Source: Kitasatospora sp. NBC_00458 (GTDB taxonomy: Bacteria; Actinomycetota; Actinomycetes; Streptomycetales; Streptomycetaceae). From it: a DNA stretch of 64,000 nt. Below are positions 24,877 through 33,743 of the stretch, piece by piece; positions within the stretch are counted from its first letter, which is position 1; each line of letters opens with the position of its first letter. The DNA is taken from assembly GCF_036013975.1 (NCBI RefSeq), contig NZ_CP107904.1, forward strand, positions 5,233,001 through 5,297,000. Reading direction: 5' to 3'. Position numbers and translations under genes: made by a program. Below the pieces are notes generated by a model, which saw only the letters and a program-made list of their open reading frames with translations, had not been told where the DNA came from and did not search any database.

Positions 24877-26405
24877 TGGCGCGCGGCCGTTCCGGCGACC
24901 GCTCCGGCGGCGGTCGCGGCGACGGGCCGCAGGGCCTGCCGGGGATCTCCGTCACCGGCCGCCGGGCCGGCACCTTCTGCCTGCTGCTGATCGTGGCGCT
25001 CTGCGTCCAGGCCACCCGGGTGCAGGTCTTCCGGGCCGAGGAGCTGAACCACAACAGCGCCAACCAGCGGCTCACCGTCGAGCGCTACTCGCAGCCGCGC
25101 GGCGACATCCTGGTGGGCGCCGAACCGGTCACCGGCTCCGTGCCGACCGGTGGGCGCTACGACTACAAGCGCACCTACACCGACGGCCCGACGTACGCGG
25201 CCGTCACCGGCTACTCCTCGCAGGCCTACGGCAACACCCAGCTGGAGGGGACCGAGGACGAGCTGCTCTCCGGCACCGACACCCGGCTGGCGAGCTGGGC
25301 GGTCTGGGACGCGGTGGCGCGCCGGCGGAACCCCGGCGGGGACGTCCACACCACCGTCGACCGGGCCGCCCAGCAGGCCGCGATGCGGGGACTGGGCCGG
25401 CAGAAGGGCGCCGTCGCCGCGATCGAGCCCGCCACCGGGCGGATCCTGGCGCTGGCCTCCACCCCGTCGTACGACCCGGGGAGCTTCGCGGGCGCCTCGG
25501 CCGACGACCGGGAGGCCTGGAACCGGCTGCAGGCCGACGCCGGTCAGCCGATGCTCAACCGGGCGCTGCGGCAGACGTACCCGCCCGGCTCGACCTTCAA
25601 GGTGGTGACCGCGGCCGCGGCGCTGGAGGGCGGCGTGGTCACCGACGTCGACGCGCCGACCGACACGCCCTTCCCGTACGTCCTGCCGGGCACCACCACG
25701 CCGCTGGTCAACGACACCCGGGCCTGCGACGAACCCGGGCAGTCGTTGGCCACCGCGATGGTCCTCAGCTGCAACAGCGTGCTGGGCCACCTCGGGGTCC
25801 AGGTCGGGCTGGAGCGGATGACGGCGATGGCGGAGGCCTTCGGCTTCAACGACGCCGGGCTGGACACCCCGGTCAGGGCGGCCCGCTCGAACTTCGACAC
25901 CCGGATGGACGAGGCGCAGCTGGCGCTCTCCTCGATCGGGCAGTTCGACACCGCCGCCACTCCGCTGGTGATGGCGATGGTCGCGGCCGGGGTGGCCAAC
26001 GACGGCACGGTGATGCGTCCGCAGCTCGTGGAGAAGCTGACGAGGAGCGACGGCACCGCTGTGCAGCTGATGGAGCCGTCCGTGTACCGGCGGGCGATGA
26101 GTCCGGCGACGGCCGGGCAGGTGCGGCGGCTGATGACCGACGTGGTGGAGAAGGGCACCGGCCGGAACGCCCGGATCGCCGGAGCGGTGGTCGGCGGCAA
26201 GACCGGTACCGCCCAGAACGGGCCGGACAACAGCGGGACGCCGTACGCCTGGTTCATCTCCTGGGCCGCACCGGCCGACTCGGACGGGGTGCCGCCGGTG
26301 GCGGTCGCCGTGGTGATCGCGGACAGTGACGCCACCGATGTCACGGGCGGCGGGCTGGCGGCGCCGGTCGCCCGGGCGGTGATGCAGGCGGTGCTCGCCC
26401 GGTGA
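24876..26405 (+). CDS. Class B penicillin-binding protein 2 (peptidoglycan transpeptidase), SEDS partner
   Basis: A 509-residue transpeptidase with a single N-terminal membrane helix (GTFCLLLIVALCVQATRV). A short dimerisation/pedestal region has the motif SQPRGDILV and GGRYDYKRTY. The transpeptidase domain carries S239-TFK (PPGSTFKVV), S298-CN (LSCNS) and K442-TG (GGKTGTAQ), so all three catalytic motifs are intact. It makes peptide cross-links outside the membrane with glycan from the SEDS protein. The family usually has a larger non-catalytic region; this short form is typical of actinobacterial PbpA. ATG 24876 overlaps the upstream stop by one base. Confidence 0.92.
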   Translation: MARGRSGDRSGGGRGDGPQGLPGISVTGRRAGTFCLLLIVALCVQATRVQVFRAEELNHNSANQRLTVERYSQPRGDILVGAEPVTGSVPTGGRYDYKRTYTDGPTYAAVTGYSSQAYGNTQLEGTEDELLSGTDTRLASWAVWDAVARRRNPGGDVHTTVDRAAQQAAMRGLGRQKGAVAAIEPATGRILALASTPSYDPGSFAGASADDREAWNRLQADAGQPMLNRALRQTYPPGSTFKVVTAAAALEGGVVTDVDAPTDTPFPYVLPGTTTPLVNDTRACDEPGQSLATAMVLSCNSVLGHLGVQVGLERMTAMAEAFGFNDAGLDTPVRAARSNFDTRMDEAQLALSSIGQFDTAATPLVMAMVAAGVANDGTVMRPQLVEKLTRSDGTAVQLMEPSVYRRAMSPATAGQVRRLMTDVVEKGTGRNARIAGAVVGGKTGTAQNGPDNSGTPYAWFISWAAPADSDGVPPVAVAVVIADSDATDVTGGGLAAPVARAVMQAVLAR

Positions 26406-26474
26406 GACCGTTACCGACCCGTCCGACCTGCTGCTTTATCCGCTCGATGGCAGATCCGCCGTTTGCGAAGTGTC

Positions 26475-26512
26475 CGGTTTGTACATGCCGATGCGACGGT
26501 TCGTACAATGCG
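26475..26512 (+). promoter_or_regulatory. Two 16-bp direct repeats upstream of the permease
   Basis: CGGTTTGTACATGCCG (26475-26490) and CGGTTCGTACAATGCG (26497-26512) differ at few positions and are spaced 22 bases start-to-start, two helical turns. Related CGTTTGCGA words occur at about 26458 and 26528. They lie 150-180 bases before the permease TTG start, in a 250-base gap that is AT-rich for this genome. A GGGTACT at 26553 could be part of a -10. Likely a regulator site. Confidence 0.45.
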
Positions 26513-26655
26513 CGGCGCGGGACTGTTCGTTTGCGACACTGGTGCTTTCGCGGGGTACTGTCCCATCTTTGTTCGGTTGGTCCCCGATGGCACCCCGTGG
26601 CGCGTCGAGTGACCGACCGCTAGGACACCCTCCCTCGCCTAGAAGGACCCTCGTT

Positions 26656-28155
26656 TTGGCCAGCAACACCCTCGGTGCGCGCCTCCTGAGGCGCAAGCCC
26701 GTCTCCACCCTGATCGCCGAGAGCGAAGGCCGCGACGGCCTGCCCGCCGGAGCGCCCGAGGAGGGCGGACGCTCCGGCATCCACCTGCGCCGCTCGATCG
26801 GACTCTGGCAGCTGTCCGCGATCGGCATCGGTGCCACCATCGGCACCGGCATCTTCTTCGTGCTCAGCACGGCGGTGCCCTCGGCCGGCCCGGCCGTCAT
26901 CCTGTCCTTCGTGATCGCCGCCGTCACCGCCGGCCTGACCGCGCTCTGCTACGCCGAGATGGCCTCCGCGATCCCGGTCTCCGGATCGTCCTACTCCTAC
27001 GCCTACGCCACCCTCGGCGAGGGCGTGGCCTTCGGCGTCGGCATCTGCCTGCTGATGGAGTACGGGGTCTCCGCCTCGGCCATCGCGGTCAGCTGGGCCG
27101 AGTACCTCAACAAGTTCTTCGACCTGGCCTTCGGGTTCGAGATCCCCGAGGCGCTCTCCGGCGCCCCCGGTGACGGCCACTGGTTCAACCTGCCCGCGCT
27201 GCTGCTGGTCGCGATGGTCTGCTTCCTGCTGATCCGCGGCGTCAGCGAGTCGGTGAAGGTCAACGCGGCGATGGTGGCCGTCAAGCTCCTCATCCTGGTG
27301 CTCTTCATCTGCGTCGCGCTGACCGGCTTCCACTCCGGCAACCTGACCCCGTTCATGCCGCTGGGCATCGGCGGCGTGCAGGTCGCGGCCTCCAGCATCT
27401 TCTTCTCCTTCATCGGCCTGGACGCCGTGTCCACCGCCGGTGAGGAGGTCAAGAACCCGCGCCGCACCCTGCCGATGGCGATCATCATCTCGCTGGTCGT
27501 GGTCACCGTGCTGTACATCCTGGTGGCGGTGGCCGGCATCGGCGCCCAGCCCTGGGAGAAGTTCGACGGCCAGGAGGCGGGCCTCGCCCAGATCCTGCAG
27601 GACATCACCGGCCAGAGCTGGCCCGCGATGGTCTTCGCGATCGGCGCGATCATCTCGATCTTCTCGATCACCCTCGTGGTGATCTACGGCCAGACCCGCA
27701 TCCTGTACTCGATGGGCCGCGACGGGATGCTCCCCAAGCGCTTCGCCCAGCTCTCGCCGCGGACCGGCACCCCGGTCTGGAACACCATCGTGGTCGGCAT
27801 CGGGGTCGGCGCGCTGGCCGCGTTCATCCCGCTCCACGTGCTGGCGGACATCACCAGCCTCGGCACCCTGATCGCGTTCTCGGTGGTCTCGATCGGCGTG
27901 ATCATCCTGCGTCGCACCCAGCCCGACCTGCCGCGCGGCTTCAGGGTGCCCGGCTACCCGGTCGTCCCGCTGATCAGCGTCGGCTTCTGCGTCTACCTGA
28001 TCACCGGCCTGCACGCCGACACGTTCCGGGCGGGTGCGATCGCCCTGGTCGTCGCGGTGGTCGTGTACTTCGGCTACAGCATCAAGCACTCCAAGCTGGA
28101 GCGGGCCGGGCAGCCGGCCGGCCCGGGGCGGTCGACCGGCACGAAGGCCGGCTGA
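26656..28155 (+). CDS. Amino acid permease (APC superfamily), TTG start
   Basis: A 499-residue transporter with about 12 helices. The APC signature is clear: LWQLSAIGIGATIGTGIFFV in helix 1, SGSSYSYAYATLGEGVAF, and SSIFFSFIGLDAVSTAGEEVKNP in helix 6/7, characteristic of the cationic amino acid transporter-like group. The soluble N-terminus is ASNTLGARLLRRKPVSTLIAESEG. The TTG at 26656 is chosen because AAGGA lies 8 bases upstream and the family N-terminus begins there; an in-frame ATG at 26587 has no ribosome site. Substrate not determinable. A hairpin terminator follows the stop. Confidence 0.88.
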   Translation: MASNTLGARLLRRKPVSTLIAESEGRDGLPAGAPEEGGRSGIHLRRSIGLWQLSAIGIGATIGTGIFFVLSTAVPSAGPAVILSFVIAAVTAGLTALCYAEMASAIPVSGSSYSYAYATLGEGVAFGVGICLLMEYGVSASAIAVSWAEYLNKFFDLAFGFEIPEALSGAPGDGHWFNLPALLLVAMVCFLLIRGVSESVKVNAAMVAVKLLILVLFICVALTGFHSGNLTPFMPLGIGGVQVAASSIFFSFIGLDAVSTAGEEVKNPRRTLPMAIIISLVVVTVLYILVAVAGIGAQPWEKFDGQEAGLAQILQDITGQSWPAMVFAIGAIISIFSITLVVIYGQTRILYSMGRDGMLPKRFAQLSPRTGTPVWNTIVVGIGVGALAAFIPLHVLADITSLGTLIAFSVVSIGVIILRRTQPDLPRGFRVPGYPVVPLISVGFCVYLITGLHADTFRAGAIALVVAVVVYFGYSIKHSKLERAGQPAGPGRSTGTKAG

Positions 28156-28174
28156 CCCCTGTGAGCAGAGGACC

Positions 28175-28208
28175 GGGCCGTCCGGGGGTTCCGTCCCCCG
28201 GGCGGCCC
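28175..28208 (+). terminator. Hairpin terminator after the permease
   Basis: 14-bp stem (28175-28188 with 28195-28208, one T-G pair) and a 6-base loop, 20 bases beyond the stop. Confidence 0.78.
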
Positions 28209-28279
28209 CGTTCGTACCCGCGGACACCGGCGTCGCAGACATGGCGACAGGGTGCGGCCCCCGGCCCTAACCTTCCACC

Positions 28280-29701
28280 ATGGTGAGCACCCGCACGCCC
28301 GGCCACTCCCGCCCGCGCGGCCGCTTCACCGGCCGGGGCGGCGCCCCGGCATCCCCCGGCCCGGCGGTCTCCCCGGCGGTCCCCCCGGCCGGACGCGGTC
28401 GCCTGCGTGCCGGCCTCGCCCCCCGCCCGTTCCCCCGCCAGCGTGGCGGGGGCGGTGTCCAGGCACCGCCCGATCGGCTGAATCCGGCCCGGACCGCCGG
28501 GCACCGCGGGGTCCAGCTGCTCGGCTGCCTGATCGCGGCCGGCTGGGCCGCCGCCTTCCCGGTCGTCTCGGACCTGCCCAACCAGCGGCTCTGGGGCGCC
28601 GTCGCCGCGCCCTCCTACCTGCTCGCCGGACTGCTCTGCATGATCCTCCCGCGCCGCGCCGCCGCCCGGACCGCGGCCGCGGTCGCCCTGGTGGGCGCCG
28701 TCCTGGTGCCGCTGGCCGTGCTCTCCCTCCAGGGGCGGCACCAGTCCGAGGTCATGGTGGTCGAACGCTCGGCGCACCTGCTGTTCACCACCGGCAGCCC
28801 GTACCTGCCGCACCCCGTGGTGGTCACCGACTACAACCCCTACCTGCCGGGAATGGCGCTGTTCGGCGTGCCGCGCGCCGTGCTCGGCGACGGCAACGCG
28901 GTGGCGCGGCTGGCCGGGGACGCCCGGATCTGGTTCGCGCTGGCCTTCGTGGTCTGCCTGCTGGCCGGCTGGCGGCTGCTGCGGCCCTCGCGGGACCGGG
29001 CGCCGCTGCTGCCGCTGACCGTGCTCACCGCCTCGCCGCTGGTCGCGCTGGCCCTGGTGGGCGGCGGGGTGGACCTGCCGCTGATCGGGCTCTGCTGTCT
29101 CGCCATGGCACTGGCCGAGCGGGACCGGACCATCGCCGCCGGGCTGGTGCTGGCGCTCGCCGGCACCCTGAAGTGGACGGTCTGGCCGGCGTTGCCGGTG
29201 GCCGTCCTGCTGCTCTGGCGGCTCTACGGGCGGCGGCCGGCCGGCCGGGCCGGGATCACCGCGCTCGGCACCGGGCTCGCGGTGATGGCCCCGTTCGTCC
29301 TGGCCCGGGCCGACGAGCTGCGCGAGCAGGTGGTGCGCTTCCCCCTCGGACTGACCGCGATCCAGACCCCGGCCGGCAGCCCGCTGCCGGGCAAGGTGCT
29401 GGCCGGGTTCGGGCCGACCGGGCACACCGCCTCGCTGGTGCTGCTGACGGTGGGCGGCCTCGGCGTGACGGTCTGGCTGCTGGCCCGGCCGCCGGTCTCC
29501 GCGATCGCCGCCGCCGACCTGCTGGCGGCGGGCCTGGCGATCGCGTTCATGCTGGCCCCGGCCGGGCGGTTCGGGTACCTGGCGCTGCCGGCCGTCCTGG
29601 TGATCTGGCCCCGGCTGGCGGCCCGGCGCTGGAGCTCCCGGCCACCCGTCCCGGCCGGCTGCCTGCTGGCCCGGCCGGAACCCGCCCTGCCCGGACGCTG
29701 A
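28280..29701 (+). CDS. GT87-type polyprenol-phosphate-dependent mannosyltransferase
   Basis: A 473-residue membrane glycosyltransferase of the GT87 (DUF2029) type. About 75 N-terminal residues are Gly/Pro/Arg-rich and probably disordered. After the first helix comes VVERSAHLLFTTGSPYLP and VVTDYNPYLPGMALFG, which resemble the acidic-loop region and YxPYLPG motif of GT87, then GDARIWFALAF, LKWTVWPALPVAVLL and some ten helices. Enzymes of this family transfer sugars from polyprenyl-phosphate outside the membrane to lipomannan-like acceptors. No SD precedes the ATG; TAACCT at 28267-28272 lies 7 bases upstream, so a leaderless start is likely. It converges on the penicillin-binding protein gene. 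Confidence 0.78.
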   Translation: MVSTRTPGHSRPRGRFTGRGGAPASPGPAVSPAVPPAGRGRLRAGLAPRPFPRQRGGGGVQAPPDRLNPARTAGHRGVQLLGCLIAAGWAAAFPVVSDLPNQRLWGAVAAPSYLLAGLLCMILPRRAAARTAAAVALVGAVLVPLAVLSLQGRHQSEVMVVERSAHLLFTTGSPYLPHPVVVTDYNPYLPGMALFGVPRAVLGDGNAVARLAGDARIWFALAFVVCLLAGWRLLRPSRDRAPLLPLTVLTASPLVALALVGGGVDLPLIGLCCLAMALAERDRTIAAGLVLALAGTLKWTVWPALPVAVLLLWRLYGRRPAGRAGITALGTGLAVMAPFVLARADELREQVVRFPLGLTAIQTPAGSPLPGKVLAGFGPTGHTASLVLLTVGGLGVTVWLLARPPVSAIAAADLLAAGLAIAFMLAPAGRFGYLALPAVLVIWPRLAARRWSSRPPVPAGCLLARPEPALPGR

Positions 29702-29749
29702 GGCGCGCGGGCGGGGCGGGCTCCGGGAGCCGGGACCGGGGGGCGGGAC

Positions 29750-31522
29750 TCAGCGGTTGCCGGCCGCCTTGATGATGGAGGCGACCGCCGGACCGGCCGC
29801 GTCGACCCCGTGACCGCCGCCCTCGACCTCGGCGGCGACGGCGAGGTTGCCCCGGAACGCGGTGAACCAGCTGTTGGTGGTGGTGATGCCGGTCGCCTCG
29901 GCGGAACCGGTCTTGGCGCCGGCGTTGTCCGAGATCCCGGCCATCACGTCCTTGGCGGTGCCGTCCTTGGCGGTGGCCGCCATCATCGCCTTCAGCTTCG
30001 CGGCGGCGTCGGGGGAGAGGTCGCGGGCGGCCTTCTGCTGCGGCAGCTCGGCGACCAGGATCGGCTGCTTGAAGGTGCCGCTCTGCACGGTGGCCGCCAC
30101 CGAGGCGATGGCCAGCGGGTTCATCTGGACCTTGCCCTGGCCGATCGACTGCATGGCCTGCTCGTCCTTGTTGGTGCCGGCGTCCGGCACCTGGGCGTCG
30201 CTGCTGCGCAGACCGGTCTGCCAGTTCAGGCCGAGGCCGAAGACGTCCTTCGCGGTGGTGGTCAGCGCACCCGGCTTGAGGCTGGCCAGGCCCTGGTCGA
30301 TGAAGGCGGTGTTGCAGGACATCATGAAGTCCTGCTGGAGGGTGTTGTTCGGGTACACCTCCTTGAAGGAGTTCGGGATCGCCTGCGGGTTGCTGCTCTT
30401 CGCCGGGCACGGCACCACGGTGTCCGGGTTGATCCCGGCCTCCAGCAGCGCGGCCGAGGTGACGATCTTCATCGTGGAGCCCGGGGCGAGCTGCCCCTGG
30501 AACGCCCGGTTCTGGCCGGTCGCGAGCGAGTTGGCGAAGGCCAGGATCTGGCCGGTGCTGGGCTCGATGGCGATGATCGAACCCTTCTTGCCCCCGAGGT
30601 CGGTCATCGCCTTCTCGGCGGCCGCCTGCAGGGTGGCGTCGATCGTCAGCTTGAACGGCTTGGCCGGCTTGGGCTCGACGATGGTGAACAGCCGGTCGGC
30701 GGCGGCGTTCGGGTCGGCCGGGTTGGTGATCACCACACCGCTGCCCGCGTCCTCCTGCGCCTTGTTCTGGTCCGCCAGGAGCTTCTGGACCTTCGCCTGC
30801 GCCTCGGTGATCAGCGCCGCGGTGATCGAGGGGCTGTTCAGCGCCTTGTTGTTGCGGTCCACCACGTTGCCGGGCGGGGCCAGCACCGGCTGGACCGCGA
30901 TCACCTCGCCGGGGGCCAGGTGCGGGTGCAGCACCGTCGGAGCCCAGTGCACGGCCGGGGTGTCGTCGGACATCTTCACGACGCTGAGGAAGCCGTTGTA
31001 GTCCCAGACCCGGTTGGTGCCCTCGAACTCGGCACGGGCCTTGAAGCCCATCAGCACGCCCTCGGGCGCCGGGGTCGCGGCCGCCGACGGCGAGTCCGCG
31101 GCCGGGGTGGCCGGCGCCGTGGTGCCGGCGGCCGGGGCCGAGGGCTTGGCGCCCGGGGAGGGCGTGCCGGTCGCCGAGGCGAACGCCGCCGGGGTGGCCG
31201 GGCCGGCCGGGGCGAGCGTCAGTCCGCTCGGCTTCACCTGGTCCCGGAAGGCGGTCAGCGCGGTGGTGGCGGTCGCCGGGTCGTCGGTGAGCGAGGCCGC
31301 CTTGGCGATGTCGCCCGCGGCCCAGGCCGCCAGGAAGTCCTTGGCCCCGGCCGCCGCCTGCTCCGCGCTGGGGGGCTCGGCGACCACCGTGCGCGGCTTC
31401 TTGGCGGGTGACTCCTTCGAGTCGCCCGAGTCGCCGACGAGGCTGTAGGCCCCGTAGCCGCCCGCCGCCAGCATGGCGACGGCCACGCCGGTGATGATGC
31501 CGGTCTTCGCGCCACTGCGCAT
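29750..31522 (-). CDS. Penicillin-binding protein with MecA-like (NTF2) N-terminal domain
   Basis: A 590-residue class B transpeptidase. One membrane helix (TGIITGVAVAMLAAGGYGAY), an NTF2-like domain (SAEQAAAGAKDFLAAWAAGD to about 210) interrupted by a Thr/Pro/Ala-rich insert at 100-152, a dimerisation-type region, then the transpeptidase with S349-TMK (LAPGSTMKIV), S402-CN (MSCNTAF) and K537-TG (AKTGSAE). The MecA-like N-terminal domain occurs in several actinomycete PBPs. The ATG at 31522 has GGGGGAG 8 bases upstream; longer in-frame ORF sequence upstream reads as non-coding. This is the second class B PBP in 7 kb and it follows the pmt gene. Whether it is resistant to beta-lactams cannot be read from sequence. 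Confidence 0.9.
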   Translation of the reverse strand: MRSGAKTGIITGVAVAMLAAGGYGAYSLVGDSGDSKESPAKKPRTVVAEPPSAEQAAAGAKDFLAAWAAGDIAKAASLTDDPATATTALTAFRDQVKPSGLTLAPAGPATPAAFASATGTPSPGAKPSAPAAGTTAPATPAADSPSAAATPAPEGVLMGFKARAEFEGTNRVWDYNGFLSVVKMSDDTPAVHWAPTVLHPHLAPGEVIAVQPVLAPPGNVVDRNNKALNSPSITAALITEAQAKVQKLLADQNKAQEDAGSGVVITNPADPNAAADRLFTIVEPKPAKPFKLTIDATLQAAAEKAMTDLGGKKGSIIAIEPSTGQILAFANSLATGQNRAFQGQLAPGSTMKIVTSAALLEAGINPDTVVPCPAKSSNPQAIPNSFKEVYPNNTLQQDFMMSCNTAFIDQGLASLKPGALTTTAKDVFGLGLNWQTGLRSSDAQVPDAGTNKDEQAMQSIGQGKVQMNPLAIASVAATVQSGTFKQPILVAELPQQKAARDLSPDAAAKLKAMMAATAKDGTAKDVMAGISDNAGAKTGSAEATGITTTNSWFTAFRGNLAVAAEVEGGGHGVDAAGPAVASIIKAAGNR

Positions 31523-31699
31523 GGTGCTGCTCCCCCAAGGGTCAGGCGATCGGCCGCAGCCGGAGGTGGCCGGATGCGCGTTCGGTGCCCAGCCTAGGCA
31601 GCCGAACTCGGTGCGCCGACGAAACGCCGGGGTCTTGTGACGGATCTGGTACGTGTCGCCCACCACTCCGGTACCCTCCCCGCCCCCCGGCGGGACCCG

Positions 31700-33646
31700 T
31701 CAGATCCAGGTGTTGAACCACATCCGCTGCCGCCAGTCGTCCATCGGAATCGTCTCGCCCGTGTACAGGGGGTAGAAGAAGAGGAAGTTCCACATGATCA
31801 GCAGGATCACCAGGCCGGCGCCGGCCGAGCCGATGATCCGGCGGTCCCTGGAGGCCCCGGCGGGCCCGATCAGGGCACCGATCAGCATGGTCACCGCGAG
31901 CACCAGGAACGGCACGAAGCAGACCGCGTAGAACAGGAAGATCGTCCGCTGCTGGTAGACGAACCAGGGGAGGTACCCGGCCGCCAGGCCGCACAGCACC
32001 GCGCCGGCCCGCCAGTCGCGCCGGACCGCCCAGCGCCACAGGCAGTAGACCAGGGCGATGGCGCCGGTCCACCAGAGCAGCGGGGTGCCGATGCCCAGCA
32101 CCTCGCGGGCGCACTCGCTCACCGTGCAGCCGGCCTGGCCCTGCTTCGGGGACTCGTAGAAGAACGAGACCGGCCGGCCCACCACCAGCCAGCTCCACGG
32201 GTTCGACTGGTAGGTGTGCGGGTCGCTCAGGTGGGTGTGGAAGTCGTAGACCGTCGAGTGGTAGTGCCAGAGCGCGCGCAGGCCCTCCGGGATCCACGGG
32301 TAGTCGGTCGACCGGCCGACCGCCCAGTCCCGGCCGTAGCCGCCCTGGTTCGGGACGGTGCTGCTGGCGAACCAGCCCCACCAGGAGGTGATGTAGACGA
32401 CCACCGAGGTGACCACGATCGAGACGAAGGCGGGCACCGCGTCGCGCACCAGCGTCCACAGGTAGGGGCGCTCGGCGCCGGCCAGCCGGCGCGAACCCGC
32501 GTCCCACAGCACCGTCAGCAGGCCGAAGGCGGCCGCCACGTACAGGCCGCTCCACTTGGTCGCGCAGGTCAGGCCCACGCAGACGCCGGCCGCGATCCGG
32601 TACGGGCGCCAGCCCAGGTTGAGCCGGCGGGCGAGCAGGGCGTCCGGGGAGTCGCCGATCCGGGCCGCGATCCGGGCCCGGGTGCGGTCGCGGTCCAGCA
32701 GCAGGAAACCGAAGGCGGCGAGGATCCAGAACATCACCACCAGGTCCAGCAGCGCCGCCCGGCTGAGCACGAAGTGCAGGCCGTCCACCGCGAGAAGCAG
32801 CCCGGCCACGCAGCCCAGCAGGGTGGAGCGGAAGAGCCGGCGGGCGATCCGGGCCACCATCAGCACCGAGAGGGTGCCGAGCAGCGCCACCGCGAACCGC
32901 CAGCCGAAGGGGTTCATGCCGAACAGCTGCTCACCGGCGCCGATGATCCACTTGCCGACCGGCGGGTGCACCACGTACGAGGGGTTCGGCCGGTACGGGA
33001 CCCCCGTGCCCGCCATGATCTGCTCGTTGGCGTTCTCCGGCCAGCTGATCTCGTAGCCGCCGTGCCAGAGCGCGTAGGCGTCCTTGGCGTAGTACGTCTC
33101 GTCGAAGATGATCGCGTGCGGCTGCCCGAGGTTCGTGAACCGGAGCAGCCCGGCGAACAGCGCCACCGCGAGCGGGCCGAGCCAGCCCGCCCAGCGGCAG
33201 AGCCAGGACCAGAGCGGCACCGGCAGGGATATGCCCAGTCGGAGCAGGAGCGGCGGGGACGGGACCCGCTTCGGCGTCACGCCCGGGCCGTCCGGCATCG
33301 GCGGCACCAGGCGCTCGGTCTGCTCGGCCCCGGCCGCCGGGGCGTAGCCGAACCGGGCCAGGCCGCGCAGCCAGGCCGGGCGCGGAGCCCGGGCGGCGTC
33401 GTCGGCGGCCGGGGAGGGCCCGGGGCCGGGGTCCTGGTCGGGGTCCCGACCGGTGTCCGGGCCAGGGTCCTGATCGGAGGTCCGAGCGGGGCCGGAACCG
33501 GGGCCTTGTGCCCGGTCGGCCTCGCGCGGGGACGGCAGGGCGGGCGACGGCTGGTCCGTCAGGACCGGCACGCCGACGTCACCTCGCGCGGTGTGGTCTG
33601 TACCAGTGGGCGTCTGCGCCGCCGTGTCGCCGTTCATCCGCCACAT
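31700..33646 (-). CDS. pmt: Polyprenyl-phosphate-mannose:protein O-mannosyltransferase (GT39)
   Basis: A 648-residue integral membrane enzyme that transfers mannose from polyprenyl phosphate to Ser/Thr of exported proteins. A roughly 110-residue cytoplasmic N-terminus is rich in Asp/Pro with repeated DQDPG-type units. The first helix leads to the family active-site loop PHAIIFDETYYAKDAYAL (the essential DE pair), followed by NPSYVVHPPVGKWII, DGLHFVLSRAALLDLVVMFW and about ten helices with large extracellular loops (DFHTHLSDPHTYQSNPWSW). In Streptomyces Pmt glycosylates exported lipoproteins and is needed for phage phiC31 infection. The start at 33646 has GGAG at 10 bases; ATG 33637 is an alternative. 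It diverges from rsmI, an arrangement common in actinobacteria. Confidence 0.9.
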   Translation of the reverse strand: MWRMNGDTAAQTPTGTDHTARGDVGVPVLTDQPSPALPSPREADRAQGPGSGPARTSDQDPGPDTGRDPDQDPGPGPSPAADDAARAPRPAWLRGLARFGYAPAAGAEQTERLVPPMPDGPGVTPKRVPSPPLLLRLGISLPVPLWSWLCRWAGWLGPLAVALFAGLLRFTNLGQPHAIIFDETYYAKDAYALWHGGYEISWPENANEQIMAGTGVPYRPNPSYVVHPPVGKWIIGAGEQLFGMNPFGWRFAVALLGTLSVLMVARIARRLFRSTLLGCVAGLLLAVDGLHFVLSRAALLDLVVMFWILAAFGFLLLDRDRTRARIAARIGDSPDALLARRLNLGWRPYRIAAGVCVGLTCATKWSGLYVAAAFGLLTVLWDAGSRRLAGAERPYLWTLVRDAVPAFVSIVVTSVVVYITSWWGWFASSTVPNQGGYGRDWAVGRSTDYPWIPEGLRALWHYHSTVYDFHTHLSDPHTYQSNPWSWLVVGRPVSFFYESPKQGQAGCTVSECAREVLGIGTPLLWWTGAIALVYCLWRWAVRRDWRAGAVLCGLAAGYLPWFVYQQRTIFLFYAVCFVPFLVLAVTMLIGALIGPAGASRDRRIIGSAGAGLVILLIMWNFLFFYPLYTGETIPMDDWRQRMWFNTWI

Positions 33647-33743
33647 GGTAGGGGTGCTCCGTGAGTGCGGGACGGCTCCCTCCGAAGCTGCCCGAATCGT
33701 CACCAAAAGCGCCGGGCGGGCCGTTGCTGGAAGGATGGGGCAC

